From assembly GCA_973895155.1 (NCBI GenBank), contig OZ316894.1:23808001-23872000 (forward strand): DNA of 64,000 nt. Reading direction: 5' to 3'. The DNA comes from Marsupella aquatica (taxonomy: Eukaryota > Marchantiophyta). The position numbers and the translations under genes are program-made. Of this stretch, positions 12,703 to 25,400 are shown in pieces (position 1 is the stretch's first letter; each line of letters starts with the position of its first letter). The notes beneath the pieces were generated by a model. That model did not search any database and was not told where the DNA came from. It saw only the letters and a program-made list of their open reading frames with translations.

Positions 12703-15700
12703 ATGGGTGAAACGCGTCTGCTGCTGCTCGTGTTCACGATCTGCTTGCTTTTGCTGCGGTGTCCAGTTGAGGCAGGAAGCGTCTTCTTCTATAACACAGG
12801 AGCACGGCCGGTTCCAGACAAGCTCAATTTACATCTGGTGCCGCATACTCACGACGACCTGGGCTGGCTTCAAACAGCGGATCAATACTACATTGGTCCA
12901 GATAGCACGCGAGAAGATAATCTTGAGGCAAGTCCTATTCATCCAATTTTCTGCCCCTATGATTGTCACTACATCCTTAACGAAATCGATTGATCGTCGC
13001 AAATTTAGGCATTACAAATACGCAGCTTCGCAAAGGAAAAATTAGGGACAAGCCTACAAAGGACCTCGAATTTACATTACTGTCAATTGATCTCCATAAT
13101 TAGAACTTTTCAACTATCAGCCGTTAGCAAAGACAAAACTAAGAGAGAAGACTCGGAGATTTTGACTCCGTATAATAGGTGCGCCAGAGAACTGTTCATA
13201 GAAGTCCAAACGATTGCGCATTTCTCTTAGCAATAGTTTTGAACCTCGACTTATCTGTCTTTCAAAGTATCTGCATACTCTGATATGTCGATCAAGATGG
13301 TTCATGTAAGGTCTCTAACGCCAAGACCCGAATTAGTCTGGTTGGAGTAAGAATTAACTGAACATCTTTATTACTGGTTATGGTCGATTTGCAGGGTAGT
13401 CCAGGAGTGCAGTTCATTCTTCACACAATTATCCAAGAGCTCGAGGAGGACCCGCATCGGAAATTCTCCTATGCAGAGACGGTACGAAAAAGCTGTTTAT
13501 TAAGTCATCTACACTTTCCATCTTGAAACTTCGTCTGCCATCGAAGGCTCTGGACGATATTGTAGATTTTTCAGGTGTTCGACGAGTACTTGTAAGGAGT
13601 ACATCAAAGTTTCTCGCAAAAGCTCGGTACAGTAGTCTATTGTGACGTTTTCGCGATGAATGTGGATGAGAGGCAAATTAGCTAGGCGCCATCCTTAATA
13701 CGCTATTGCCAAAGTCCATAGGGTATTAAGGATGGCGCAGAGGAATTGCCACCTCTAATTCGGAAAACTCTGTGGACATCATATTCGGAAAACTCGGGAA
13801 TTAAGACAACTGGATCGATTGACAATAAGTTTAGCGTACATACATTGGCTACAGGGTTATTTTGCGCGGTGGTGGAGAGAACAATCGCCGGCAAAGCAAG
13901 CTAGGGTGAAACGACTCGTGGCATCAGGGCAGTTAGAATTCGTGTAAGCAACAGACTTGTTGACATTTTGCTTTCAGGATATATTTCCTCGGATGGTCGG
14001 ATCTTTACCCAGACGAGCTCACAATTAGCAGACAGGTTGAAGCTCAATGTTCAGAACTGCGCAGTAGTCTGCTGGCTGTCTTTTGATCGATAAGCTGAAG
14101 ATAAAAAATGAATGAGGCAGAAACCAGAGGAGAACGAACATAGAATATTACCCTTGAACCTCCACAGGCCATTTCAGTTTGACGACGGATTTCATCGTAC
14201 CCTTGATCGAAGCGTTGATCAGTTGTCCTTGGATCAGGAGCCAGGAAGGCCGTCAAATGAAACATTGCTTGTGATTTTAACTGAGCTCGATGTATTCCCT
14301 GCGTGTATAAATCTGACAATCACTCAATTGCAGCAACGGGGGATGGTGCATGCACGATGAAGCAACCACGCACTACGTGGATATGATCGATCAGACGACA
14401 TTGGGGCACCGCCATCTCAAAAACTACTTCGGAATCGTTCCTCGGAACGGCTGGCAGATTGATCCCTTTGGTCATTCGGCCGTCCAGGCTTACCTTCTTA
14501 CGGCTGAGGCCGGGTTCGATGGGATGTTTGTGGCGAGGATTGACTATCAAGATAAGCAAGAGCGGTTGGACAAAAAGGCGCTTGAAATGATTTGGCGAGG
14601 TTCAGATACCTTTGGAGCCAGTTCTCAGATCTTCATGGACGTATTTCAAAATCACTACTCTCCCCCATTCACGTTCAACTTTGAGCCATATGATTCCAAC
14701 TTGACTCCGGTTCAGGATGATCCTCGTCTCGAGGGATATAACGTCCATCAGCGAGTAAGTGACCTCATCTGGCAGGCAGAGACGCAGTCTACTGTGACTC
14801 GGACGAATCATGTCATGTGGACAATGGGAGACGACTTTGCCTACCAGACAGCCAGCAGCTGGTATTCTGCCATGGACAGGCTCATTCACTACGCCAACCT
14901 CGATGGTCGTGTTAACGTGTTGTACTCCACCCCGACAATCTACTTGGAATGTAAGCATGCAGCGAATGAAACTTGGCCCCTCAAGAGAGGCGACTTCTTC
15001 CCTTACGCAGACAATCAGGAAAGTTACTGGACCGGCTACTTCACAAGCAGACCAGCTCTAAAGGGCTATGTGAGGACCCTCAGTGGCTACCTTCAAGCAG
15101 CTAGGCAGCTGGAGTTTCTCAGAGGAAGGCAGGCTAACACAGGTGGGTTCACCACTGATTCTCTGGAAGAAGCAATGGCAACTGTACAGCATCATGATGG
15201 GGTGGCTGGCACAGAGAGGCAAGCTGTTGCGGATGATTATGCCCGGGCACTGTACATTGGATCTGAGGAGTCCAAGCATGTCATCAACGGAGCGCTAGAA
15301 TTCTTCACCGGTGGCGTAAACGGAACCTATCAACAATGTGGGCTGTTGAATGTCTCATACTGCCCGGCATCTGAAGCCGTCATGTCTCCTGATGCGAACG
15401 AGACTGCGAAGTTTCTGTATGTGGTTGTGTACAACCCACTTGCTTGGCGCCGTGTGGAGTACATTCGCATTCCCGTTACAAGCAAAAATGTGATCGTCAC
15501 GGATTCAACAGGGAATGTGGTCGAGTCCCAAACTCTACCTATCAGCAATGTCACAAGAAGCCTGAGAGACTTCTACGTCGAAGCAAACTATGGTGTGCAA
15601 CCGGCCGATGGGCCTCTCTTCGACCTTATCTTCAAAGCGGTAGTCCCTCCCCTTGGTTTCGCTTCTTTTTCCATCGATCCGACAACATCACTTGAGCTAG

Positions 15701-17058
15701 CATCTGGCGCTGCAGTTGAGTCCACTGTCGAATCACCTGGCCAGGCAGAAACGCCTACAGAAACAATGCAGATCGGAAACGGAGTTCTAGCACTTACGTT
15801 CTCCACCACAGGACATCTCTTCAGCATCTTCTCCAATGAAACTAGAATCACCCACAGCCTGACTCAAACGAATCTCTTTTACGTGAGCGACGACACGAAC
15901 GGGCAGTTATCCGGAGCATATATCTTCAAACCGTTTACAGTAACATACGCCGTAAATGATTCGGCATCCGGAGACTTGACCTTCCAACCGTATCAAAATA
16001 ATACTACAGACGAAGTAAACAAAAGGGCTACCGTCTACAACACCATCGTTCGAGGTCCTTTGGTGGAAGAGGTCTGGCAGGAATTTTCTCCATGGGTGTC
16101 TCAAGTCATGAGAGTATACAAGGGGCAATCGCATGTGGAGGTGGAATTCACAATCGGACCCATTCCAGTTGACGACGGTGTCGGAAAGGAGGTCATCACC
16201 AGCTTTTCTACCAGCCTAGAGAGCTCCAAGGTGTTCTACACTGATTCAAATGGCCGAGATTTTATCAAGAGAATCAGAGATTACAGGGATAGTTGGAGTC
16301 TGAACGTGTCACAGCCTGTAAGTAGCAATTACTATCCCATCAATCTGGGGATGTTTATAACTGACAACGAGACTGATTTTTCAGTGCTAGTCGACCGTGC
16401 AGTGGGCGGTGCTAGCTTGGCCGATGGGCAAGTTGAGCTTATGCTGCACAGGCGGCTGTTGGTTGATGATGGCAGAGGGGTGGATGCCGGTCTGAATGAA
16501 AGGGTTTGCAATGGCGATGACTGTGAAGGGCTGACCATACGAGGCCGGTACTTTATGTCCATGAAACCCAAAACAGACGCTGCAATCTGGAGAAGGACTC
16601 TAGGGCAGGCAATCCTTTCTCCTCCTCTACTAGCGTTCGCTGAGGCGACCGGGGAGCCATTTGGGGAATTTTCAGCTCTGGCTCCCAACACCACGTTACC
16701 TGAAAATGTTGCTCTGCTCACTCTTCAGGAGCTAGAGACTGGGTACGTGCTGTTGCGCTTGGCTCATCTCTATCAGGTAAATGAGCACCCTATACTGTCA
16801 CAACTTGCCATTGTGGACCTGAAGAGCCTCTTCTATGGCTGCCAAATCATCAACGCCACTGAAACTAGCCTCACAGCAAACCAGGCTAAATCAGATATGA
16901 GAAAGCCCCTTCAATGGAACGTGGAAGGGGAGAATGCTGCTGGTGCTGCACAAGTCAACCTGCCCATCAGAGGGGCTACCTTCGACGCTTCTGCTCTTCA
17001 AGTTGAGCTAGGACCCATGGAAATCCGGACGTTTCTTGTGTCGCTAAACAAGATATGA
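12703..17058 (+). CDS. GH38 alpha-mannosidase, lysosomal/vacuolar type; 4 exons, 1041 aa
   Basis: Class II alpha-mannosidase (glycoside hydrolase 38), a zinc enzyme trimming alpha-linked mannose from N-glycans in the vacuole or apoplast. Exons: 12703-12927, 13395-13481, 13855-13943, 14334-17058; total 3126 nt, in frame. The first ~24 residues form a signal peptide (leucine-rich core ending PVEA). Motifs: LVPHTHDDLGW (H50 and D52 are the likely zinc ligands), FARWWREQSP and VASGQLEF at the exon 3 end, NGGWCMHDEATTHY, WQIDPFGHS with the expected nucleophile D177, HVMWTMGDDF, and VQHHDGVAGT (~418-427). Length suits the plant family (~1000 aa). Intron 1 has a GC donor (GAG|GCAAGT); no GT in range keeps the frame. 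Exon 4 carries 908 codons without interruption, unusual for a family whose plant genes usually have many introns. Start chosen because the signal peptide follows directly. Confidence 0.95.
13686..13738. repeat. 16-bp perfect hairpin in mannosidase intron 2
   Basis: Arms 13686-13701 (GCGCCATCCTTAATAC) and 13723-13738 are perfect reverse complements around a 21-nt loop; the loop can form a further 4-bp stem. The RNA would fold into a near-continuous ~53-nt hairpin. This is shorter than a typical plant miRNA precursor, so a MITE remnant or chance palindrome is as likely. Confidence 0.7.
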
Positions 17059-17993
17059 GTTGGAAATCCCAGCCCTCGTGGTAAGTTCTGTCCTAGCAAA
17101 ATAGTCGCAGGAAAAACGATGCTACGAGGCTCTGCTAAGAACAAGTTCATTATTCGTGCAGGGCCAGCAGGCCCATCTCATTATTTTGCTAAAACGAGGT
17201 CCAATCAGAACAAAGGGATTAGAGAGATTACATTTAGTACCCTCCAGGCAACTTCGACGCTAAGGCTCTGCTCAGAATAAGTTTGTTATTCATGGACGGC
17301 CAGAAGGCCAATCTCCATAGTCTAACATGTGAAAAAACATCATAGCAGAGGTCTAGGAGAAATTTTATGGCCTTCGATACCATCCCTTCCACTAGAAACG
17401 GACATCTGATAAGACGAAGCAAAATTGGCTCAAAGAAAAGGTTTCATCAAAGATTTGATCAGGCAAACTGTGAAATATGAATGAATCATCATTGCCAATC
17501 ACTTCGCGAGTCCTTTCCCCTCCGTCAGTGCAAAAGCCGAAATTAATTTGCCACATGTACATACTTCAAAAAGAGACGACCCTGAGTTCACGAAGCTACG
17601 GCTGTGAAATGGAACGTTCATGGGACGTTACATGCTGTGAAATAACTCAGTTAGTCTACTACGAAACGATATTATTTCTTATCTTTGATCTACAAGCAGT
17701 TCGAGACTTCCACCACTACTGTACCGAAGGACTTCAGGAACTTGCATTGGCAAGGTCAAGCACCAAAACGCGCGTAATGAAAAACAACTATGCAAGCTTC
17801 CTCGTCGTGCACGATCGAATGAAGAAGCGAGAGGGGAGGCTTGTTTCAATCCAACAGCACAACAATCGGCGACAATCTGCAACGACAGTCATCTTTTCGC
17901 TACCGTGCTCTCTACTCTGGACTCCAGAACGGAAATGTCTTCAGTGACGAGAAAGGGTGCAGATATGAAGGCAACAAACGGAGCTCTGGAAAT

Positions 17994-18007
17994 AGGGTTA
18001 GGGTTTG
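17994..18007 (+). promoter_or_regulatory. Telobox-like interstitial TTTAGGG motif
   Basis: About two telomere-type units (TAGGGTTAGGGTTT) occur in unique-looking DNA. Such teloboxes are common in plant promoters and 5'UTRs, but no gene is evident next to this one. A similar AAACCCTAACCCT lies near 37625. Confidence 0.45.
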
Positions 18008-20707
18008 AGGCCTGGAAACATGGGCGCCTTCGATCTTCATCGGACGGTTCAATCCATGGTTTCTATGAGAGCTTTTTTTCTGGGCGGAGAGGCAATGGTC
18101 GGTGCCAATGAAAGAGGTCTTGGGGTGTTTTGTTCTTGGTTTCATGGGCTTACCCTTGGGTCTCCTCTCCTTAGGAGGTCTCATGGTTTGGCTTCTTTTT
18201 TCCTTTAATGTTTGGGCTGTTGCTTTTTTTTTGTAGTCTGAAATATATACGAGCTAATTTCCATGTCATGCCTTTGGATTTCAGGTGGCAAAATGCAGGT
18301 TGGGCTTGTGCAGAAAACCTGTGTAAATGTTAAGTGTGTAGTGCTCCTTGATTGCAACTAAAGATAACAAAAGGCACTGCTGCAAGTTGTTGCTCCTCTC
18401 TGCACAATGTTGCATTTGTGTTTTTCCTTTATTATGTAGTTTGAGGTAGGGACCTAGGGGCCGGAAAGTTTCCAGCCCTTGCCTTCAAAATTGCAAAATC
18501 TATGCCATCAGGCCTGACATATGAGAGGGTTCAGGCTGGTTTCTCTTGCTCAATGAAACGGTGGTGTATGTGCTGCATTGTAAAGGGTCGCTCACATGCG
18601 AGTTGGGCCTGAAACTAGCCCAATGCCTGTGCATTGCATAGAAGATGTCAAAGCATGACAAAGATTGCAAATGAAGCAAAGAAATTGTCAAGGAAGCAAA
18701 GAAATTGTCGATACATCTTATGTGTTGCTGGGTGGACATGCAATTATTTTGACCATGTTATCATTGTCAAAGTGTTATCAGGAATGAATGCTTAAGTTTA
18801 ATGGCAGGCAAAAATGATTTTTGCCCGATTTGATAATCATAAAAATCAGTATTGAGTCAGGCTCAATTTCATTTCCTAAAGCAAACTACATGGAATGTTT
18901 GGGTGGTACAAACTACATGCTATTGATCATGATCATTCATATTATTATAAAAAATAATGATAACATGCTATATACCCAATGTCCATGTGTTGCATGATTG
19001 TCACTGCATACGTGTTGTCATAGGAGGGGCGGGGCGATAGATGGGGGATTGTGGCTGGGGGTCTTGGGATCTAGCGTGGTCACCTTGCACCATATGGAGG
19101 GAGATTGAATTGTTTTCTCTTTCTGGTCACCTGATTCTTACATCTCCTCGATCTCTTGCACCTTCCCTTTCTCTTCTTTTGCTCTCCCTCCCTTCCTCGC
19201 TCCAACATGATATAAAATGAGAATGAAAACACCAGGAAGAAAAACAAATTTATCCCAAAGAAATAGGAAAATGCCACTCCTCCATGCATAGCTAAATCCA
19301 AAATAGCACTTATACCAATGTTTGCGGTGCTTAAATGCTTACAAGTAATCACCCAGCACATGTACCTTGTCTGAAGTACCTAATGGAGAAACAAGTATAT
19401 CCGTCGGGTATGCCGCTCAGTCAATCCAAGGGTGTCAAAAATGACTAAAAATAGTCCTCTTTCATTTGGCTGTCCATGTGTCTTGACATGTGACAATCAG
19501 ACAAAAAACATTTCTTGTTCATATTTGCCTCCATCCCTGTTTTTTTGTAGAAAACATTTCTTGATCATCATGTTTGCTTTCAATTAGAGTCATGGTCTAG
19601 AGGCTTCACTCTAGACATTAGTCCCAAGGAGTAACTATTAATTGTGGTTTATTAGTTAGATTTGCACCATGAGTCTATTATCTCCTTTCTTTTTCCAGAA
19701 CCAATACCTTACTTAGTGGTACCCTGGCCAATTAGATTAGGTGAACGAGACCAAATGAGTGGACAGTGAGTTAATCACATATATGGCAGGGTTACTCCTC
19801 CAGGAAGTGGACTAGTAAACCCTATGTCAACCCATCTCCACAAAAATTGATAGGAAAAGTCTGTAACAACATTTTCTGTAGCTTTGGCTGTGTGATAGTC
19901 AGGGACCTTTTTTGTGCAGGCTTGTTGTGTTGTCAACACTGTTGGGCTTGCTTTGTAGATTTTTCAGCTTGCTTAATATTTTGCTTTGTGGTTGGGTTTG
20001 AACATTTGCTCCAGGCATGCCTCTAGGATCATTTTTGCTGCAAGGAAGATTGCGCATTGGTGAGCAACTTACAGTGGTTTCTTCACATCATAGTTTCTTC
20101 AGCGCTGGTCAGTTGCATGTTGCACAATGCCTTGCTTTACTTTGGGCTGTGATCTCATTTATTCAGACTTTAGATTGGGGTTAAGTCACTTGTGACTAAC
20201 AGCTTTTGGTCACGGACCTGTGAAGTTAATATGGTGATTTCGATTTGGGTACGTCACATCACACCATGCCTTCCCCCCCTGCCGCCCACCCCCCATCCCC
20301 CAAGAAAACATAAACTACATAAATTCTGTTACTGATGGTAGTGATGGAGAGGCAAGCCGATGTCTACTAGGACAGTCTACTCTCTCTAAGTGCACAGTCT
20401 ATGGAAGAAGCCAAAGGTGAACACTCATCCAGAGTTTGCACTAAGTGATAATTGTAGCACTTAGTGATAATTGCAAATCAAATCAAGGGTTTGCATTTAT
20501 GTTTTTGCCATTGTCTACTGAAGACCTCAATAAACTTACAAAGAGTGCAAAACATTTTCAATTCTGTTGGGCAAAAGAAGGACATTGGCCTTGCACTAAA
20601 CTACAGTTTTGTAGTTACGGAGACCAAACTTATGCCTAGTTTTCACTATGGTATGGAACTCAGTTCTACTTAATTTCATTGCGTTACTAGCCTTGCCTAT
20701 GCGTTCC

Positions 20708-20945
20708 ACAAAAGATATTGAGGTGAGAAAAGATGTCAAGGTGAGAAAAAGATGTCAAGGAGAGAAAAATATAACAAAATGAGAAAAATATAAAATGTTG
20801 AGGTGATAAAAGATGTCAAGGTGAAGAACAGATGTCAAGCCCAATGAGAAAAGATATTGAGGAGAGAAAATATATCGAGGATGAAAAAAATGTCATGGTG
20901 AGATAAAGACGTCAAGGCAAGGTATAGATATTAAGGAAAGATAAA
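20708..20945. repeat. Degenerate short-period array (GATGTCAAGGTGAGAAAA-like)
   Basis: Roughly a dozen degenerate copies of an ~18-20 nt unit, GATGTCAAGGTGAGAAAA, follow one another with variants such as GATATTGAGGAGAGAAAA. The strand shown is strongly purine-rich. No coding potential was seen. Confidence 0.75.
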
Positions 20946-21676
20946 TATGTAAAAAATAGAAAATGATATTTAGAGAGACATGGCTATGTGATAGCTCACT
21001 TAAATTCAAATATTGTGATTGACTTTTCCATTTCTATGGGGTTTCACAGATTCCCCCCCTGTAAAAAAATTAGAAAAAGATGTGAGGTGAGGCAAAAACA
21101 TATATAAGTTTAGTGATGTAGTTGTTTATGCATGTTATGTGTGACTCTACCATACAATTGTTATGGTTCTGTTCAATAACCTGTGCATTGCACACTGATA
21201 TTGGAGTTGCAAGATAATTGCCACCTCATCATAGAATCCAAGCACAACCTAATAACAAGAAAATTGTCATTTTTCAGTTAAATTTTTTCTTAATTTTCAA
21301 AAGTTTTAAAGTTTTATTCCAAATTGATTAATTTTAATGTAAATTAAATTAATTATTATTAATTAACTGTTTTATCTAGGGCAGACTAAAAGGCAGTTTG
21401 GGCATACCTTTATTTTAGATGAAGGGTTATAAAGACGCTTTTTCTTTTTGCTTAACATTAAATATAATTCACTTTCTGTTTATTCCTTTCACTTTTTCAG
21501 GTTTTCATTTATTCCATTCAAAAGAGCACCCCAAATTTGAATGAGGAACAGTTTCTGATTACCAGACAGCCACCCGCTTTCCTTTTGCAAATTGTTTTGT
21601 GCCTTCTGCTCTCTCCCAGCCCCGGCATTTGTACACATCATATTATCACAATTACACGTGCCTGCACATCCTCACA

Positions 21677-22066
21677 ATCCTTGAGATCCTTGCTCGCCCA
21701 CGGCATTTTGCAATCTTGGCCATCACGGTATATCAGAGCAATTACGCGTTCTTTCGGATCCTCGCCCGGCTCCCGGCATTTTATCCCACGGTATACTATA
21801 GCAATTACGCGTGCGTCCCAATCCTCGCCCGGCCCCGGCATTTTTTTGCACGGTATATCATTGCAATTACGCGTTCCTTCCTATCCTCGCCCGGCTCCCT
21901 GCATTTTCTTCCACGGTGTATCATCGCAATTACGCGTGCCTTCGATCCTCCCCTGGCTCCCGGCATTTCCTCGCACGGTGTATCATCGCAATTACGCGTG
22001 CCTTCCGATTCTCGCTTGGCCCCCGGTATTATTCCTCACGGTATATTATCGCAATTACGAGTGCCC
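21677..22066. repeat. 62/63-bp GC-rich minisatellite, about six copies
   Basis: CAATTAC recurs at 21739, 21802, 21864, 21927, 21989 and 22052, alternating 62- and 63-bp spacing. The unit reads roughly CACGGTATATCATCGCAATT ACGCGTGCCTTC, then CGATCCTCGCCCGGC, then CCCCGGCATTTT. Overlapping ORFs of 157-208 codons here are by-products of the repeat. The array ends ~400 bp before the start codon of the DUF155 gene, so it may lie in its promoter or 5'UTR. Confidence 0.9.
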
Positions 22067-22467
22067 GGCGACGTCTCGTGAAAAGCGACCCTTCCGTCTT
22101 CTGTCTTCTCTTTTTGGCCTGCGGAGTGAAGATCTCTGTCCAGGCAGAATTGTTGGTGTGTGAGATCCTGTCTCGAATCTTGGTTCTCCTCTGCCGCACT
22201 CCATCGCGGTATCCCGTCGGCCTTTCGATGCGAGGAGGACGCCGGAAGGGGAATGGAATTGAATGGATACCGGGAGAAATGTGAATGCGGAGGTCTGGCG
22301 TTGGGAGATTCGGATTCACCAGGGAGACAGAGGAAGCGCATTGGGATCTCTGGATGGTGGAGCAGTGACGATTAGTTCGACTGATAGGACTGAGAAATTA
22401 AGTGAGAGGTCGTGCTGTCGTGGACAATGAGCCATACAGACGAGAATAGAGGAGGAGCAGCTGCTGC

Positions 22468-25400
22468 ATGATGGGGAGGGGCGGGGGAGGCCCGAGTCAG
22501 TGGAGGCGATGGCATGAATTGGGAGGGAGGATTTTGGTGCTGGTTTGTAAACAGAGAAGTGGGGGACAGGAGCAGAATGTGGCCTCCCCTTTGCTTCTGC
22601 GGGATGGGTCTGTTCTCTTCTCTTTCGTGAGAGGAGCTGCAACGTCGGCATGTGAACCCAAGGCCGCTTCTAGTGTCTGGATTCATAGTGATTGCACCAC
22701 TTTTTCTCGAATCCCTTATTCAAAATGTGGCAACGCTACATTGTTGGGCAGAGCGAATGCCACCGTCTCTCCTTTGCCCAATGTACAACACCAGCGTAAT
22801 TTCTCGACTTCATCTGCGGGCCCTAGCAGGAATGCAAATGGCAGCCCTAAAGTTTTTTTGGGAGTTCAGAATAGAACTATGGATTTGGAGACGCTTGGAT
22901 CGACCCCGCGTTTGGGTAGCAGCCTCAGCCAGCTTTCAGGGGTGCCTGTAGTGCGAAATTGTTGCCACTCTCGAGGGATATCCACCGCTACTAATGCTGG
23001 TTGGCCGGATGGAGTAGAGCAACCGTCCACTCCTGAGAGTGGTGATCAGGATCCAGTATTTCCAATTTTTCCTTCGCACAACAGTTTCCCTTCTTTCAAA
23101 CCTATTAGGAGAGGAGCTTCAGGGGTATCGATTGCCAATGCCATCCTTGATCCAGGCATTGACGTGCCATACATGTCTCGTGCGAGCAAACTGCCATTGC
23201 ATTCTGCTCTCCCATCCCTTAGAGCCCATCGAGTAGGTGACCCTAGTTTGGCAGTCCTGCAAAGCTTCGAGGCCAGTGCTCCCTTGCCTGCAGGAGACAC
23301 TGTGGATTGGCAGCATCAACGTCTAGGGAAGGTCAGGGATCAGGAGGCACGCTACCGACAACCACCTCCTCCTCCTCGCTCCGATGCGGAGCCAGACGAC
23401 ATTTTCATACCAGTGAAGGCTTTTTACATCTCCCGCAGGTTTTTACTACACCACACGTCGGTCGTTGAGAGATAGAGATGAGAGGGAGAGTACTGCTTCT
23501 GCCGGATTCCAAAGGTTTCATGATCGCAATCCAGCAAAACCAAGAAAATGAAATGTACTCTCTTTCATCAAGCGAAGTCGTATGCTAAATACTTCCTTGG
23601 AATTCCTATTTGGTCGGCTGACGTAGAATATACGAATATTTGAATATTGTTAGGCGACAGCTATTACCTGAGATAGCTGTGGATTTGTATTTTTATTTTA
23701 GTCTATTCTTCGGAAGTTTAATGACCTTGATATCTCACTGAATAAAATAACACCGAGAGTAAAGCCTTAGCCTTCTGAACTTCATTCTCTCGTCATGTCT
23801 TCCCAGGAGATTAAGAGTCATCATTTGAAAATTTCTTCCGTCGCTTCTGAAACCTGAAATTCCTTTCAGAACAGTACATCCCAGGGAAGATAAATAGTCA
23901 ACGAGAATTCAATTTAAATTGTTCTGATTGTTTTTGTTATGTTGGGACGCGATGTGTGCAGTGTGGATTTGAAGAGTTTGGCTCGGGAACCCTTCCTTGA
24001 AGTGACCTCGTCTCGGAATAATCTCATCATAAGATGTGCTGATCGCCCCCCTCACTCACCTGTTACTGCAGATAACCCTGTACAGCTCTCCCCTTCTCTT
24101 CTAGTTCAAGAGTCGGGAGGTTACTAATTTATTTTCGCTGCATTGTCTAACTATGTAAATATTTCACTGTGAAGTCAGCATTAATGTTTCAACTCAATGA
24201 TCCTACAGAATCGTTTTAGGCTGGTTGCTTCAACTGCCCTTGCCAAGGTTATCAAGTTTATCAAGTTTCTTGGGATTTGGTTCTTTCTAGAAGGTGTCGC
24301 ATGACTAAGTCTAGATTGTTGAATGACCTTGAACAGGAGATGGCCTGTCTTGGATTTCTGAAGGAACGGTATATGGTTGCCTTTCAATATGGATCAGTTG
24401 TTTTTTTCAACTTTGGGGATCTGGAAGAAGTTGAGTCCCTGGACATTGTGAGAAAGTACTGCAGTGACGAGTTCAGGGAAGCAAGGAAAGATGGTAAGCA
24501 TTTGGATAGTAAATATCTCCCCTTGGGCCTCGTTGACATTTTTTCCTGCATGTTTACGTGTTTCCCTGTTTCTGATTAGGTGAGTTGTAACAGAGCGAAT
24601 AGTTGCAACTATAGTAGGCCGCATCATGTTGAGACTCTTTGAAATAATTTTATGAACAGAAATGAGTTTCAAGATAAAAGGGAAGAGTGGAGGGAAATGA
24701 CCAGTGATTGCTGAATGGAGGATCAACCCTGGACCGTTTGCTTACAATACTGCACTGGTGCACTTGTCAATTGTGGAATCTCGCCAGTAAAAGTAAGAAC
24801 CTCCCTCCAAGATGTTCTGAAAGGGCCTGGCTTGCACAAGAATGGCTTGCACAAGAAAGGAACTTCATTCCAAAAAGATGCAGTCCGAGGCCCTGGTTCC
24901 CACTCCAAAACGAAATACCACATCCTTTGTAAGCCATCTGGAAAGAGCTTGCAGTGAAGGTCCTTAGATCTGGCCAGTCGACATATGTAACAAATTTTCT
25001 TGAAATCTTGTCTCTAACAAGACTATTTGCGTCTAACAAGACTAATTGCTTTAATGTCCCTTATGAACCGTTTTGCACTAGAAGATTCAACATGAAAAGA
25101 GATTGAATTTGATGTCTCTTGATAGCTAAACTAATCTCCCAAGAGCAATGCTTCGTCTCATAGCATTTCATGAAGTGAACTCTTTCGTCAAATTTCACAA
25201 TTCTAATCTCATTCGAGTCCGATTGATTTGACTTCCAACTCACATGAACTAACGTATCGCTCTCAATAAGTCGAGCATTACTCGCTTTGAGCCTTGCTAT
25301 TTGACTTCCAACTCACATAAACTAACGTATCGTTCTCAATAAATGAAGCATTACTCTCATTGAGCCTTGATATTGCCGTAGAGACGTTGTACTGAGCATC

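Larger units (their letters stand above)
17059..21676. other. AT-rich intergenic spacer
   Basis: No supported gene was found. A telomere-like TAGGGTTAGGGTTT stretch lies near 17994-18007. Long stretches between 18.2 and 21.5 kb are AT-rich. A degenerate short-period array lies at 20708-20945. The ORFs seen at 17.5, 18.0 and 20.4 kb lack similarity to known proteins and are overlapped in several frames. Confidence 0.6.

Noticed and set aside
13575-13591. Possible 17-nt microexon plus an exon at 13978-14035 in the mannosidase gene
   Set aside because: They could be joined in frame, but the segment at 13855-13943 codes for the conserved FARWWREQSP...VASGQLEF stretch and joins directly to NGGWCMHDE, leaving no place for them.
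21885-21910. Similarity of CCCGGCTCCCTGCATT to the miR160 sequence
   Set aside because: It is one copy of a GC-rich tandem repeat, with mismatches and no hairpin partner.
21537-22284. Overlapping ORFs of 157-208 codons on the plus strand
   Set aside because: All are translations of the 62/63-bp minisatellite in different frames; openness follows from the repeat.
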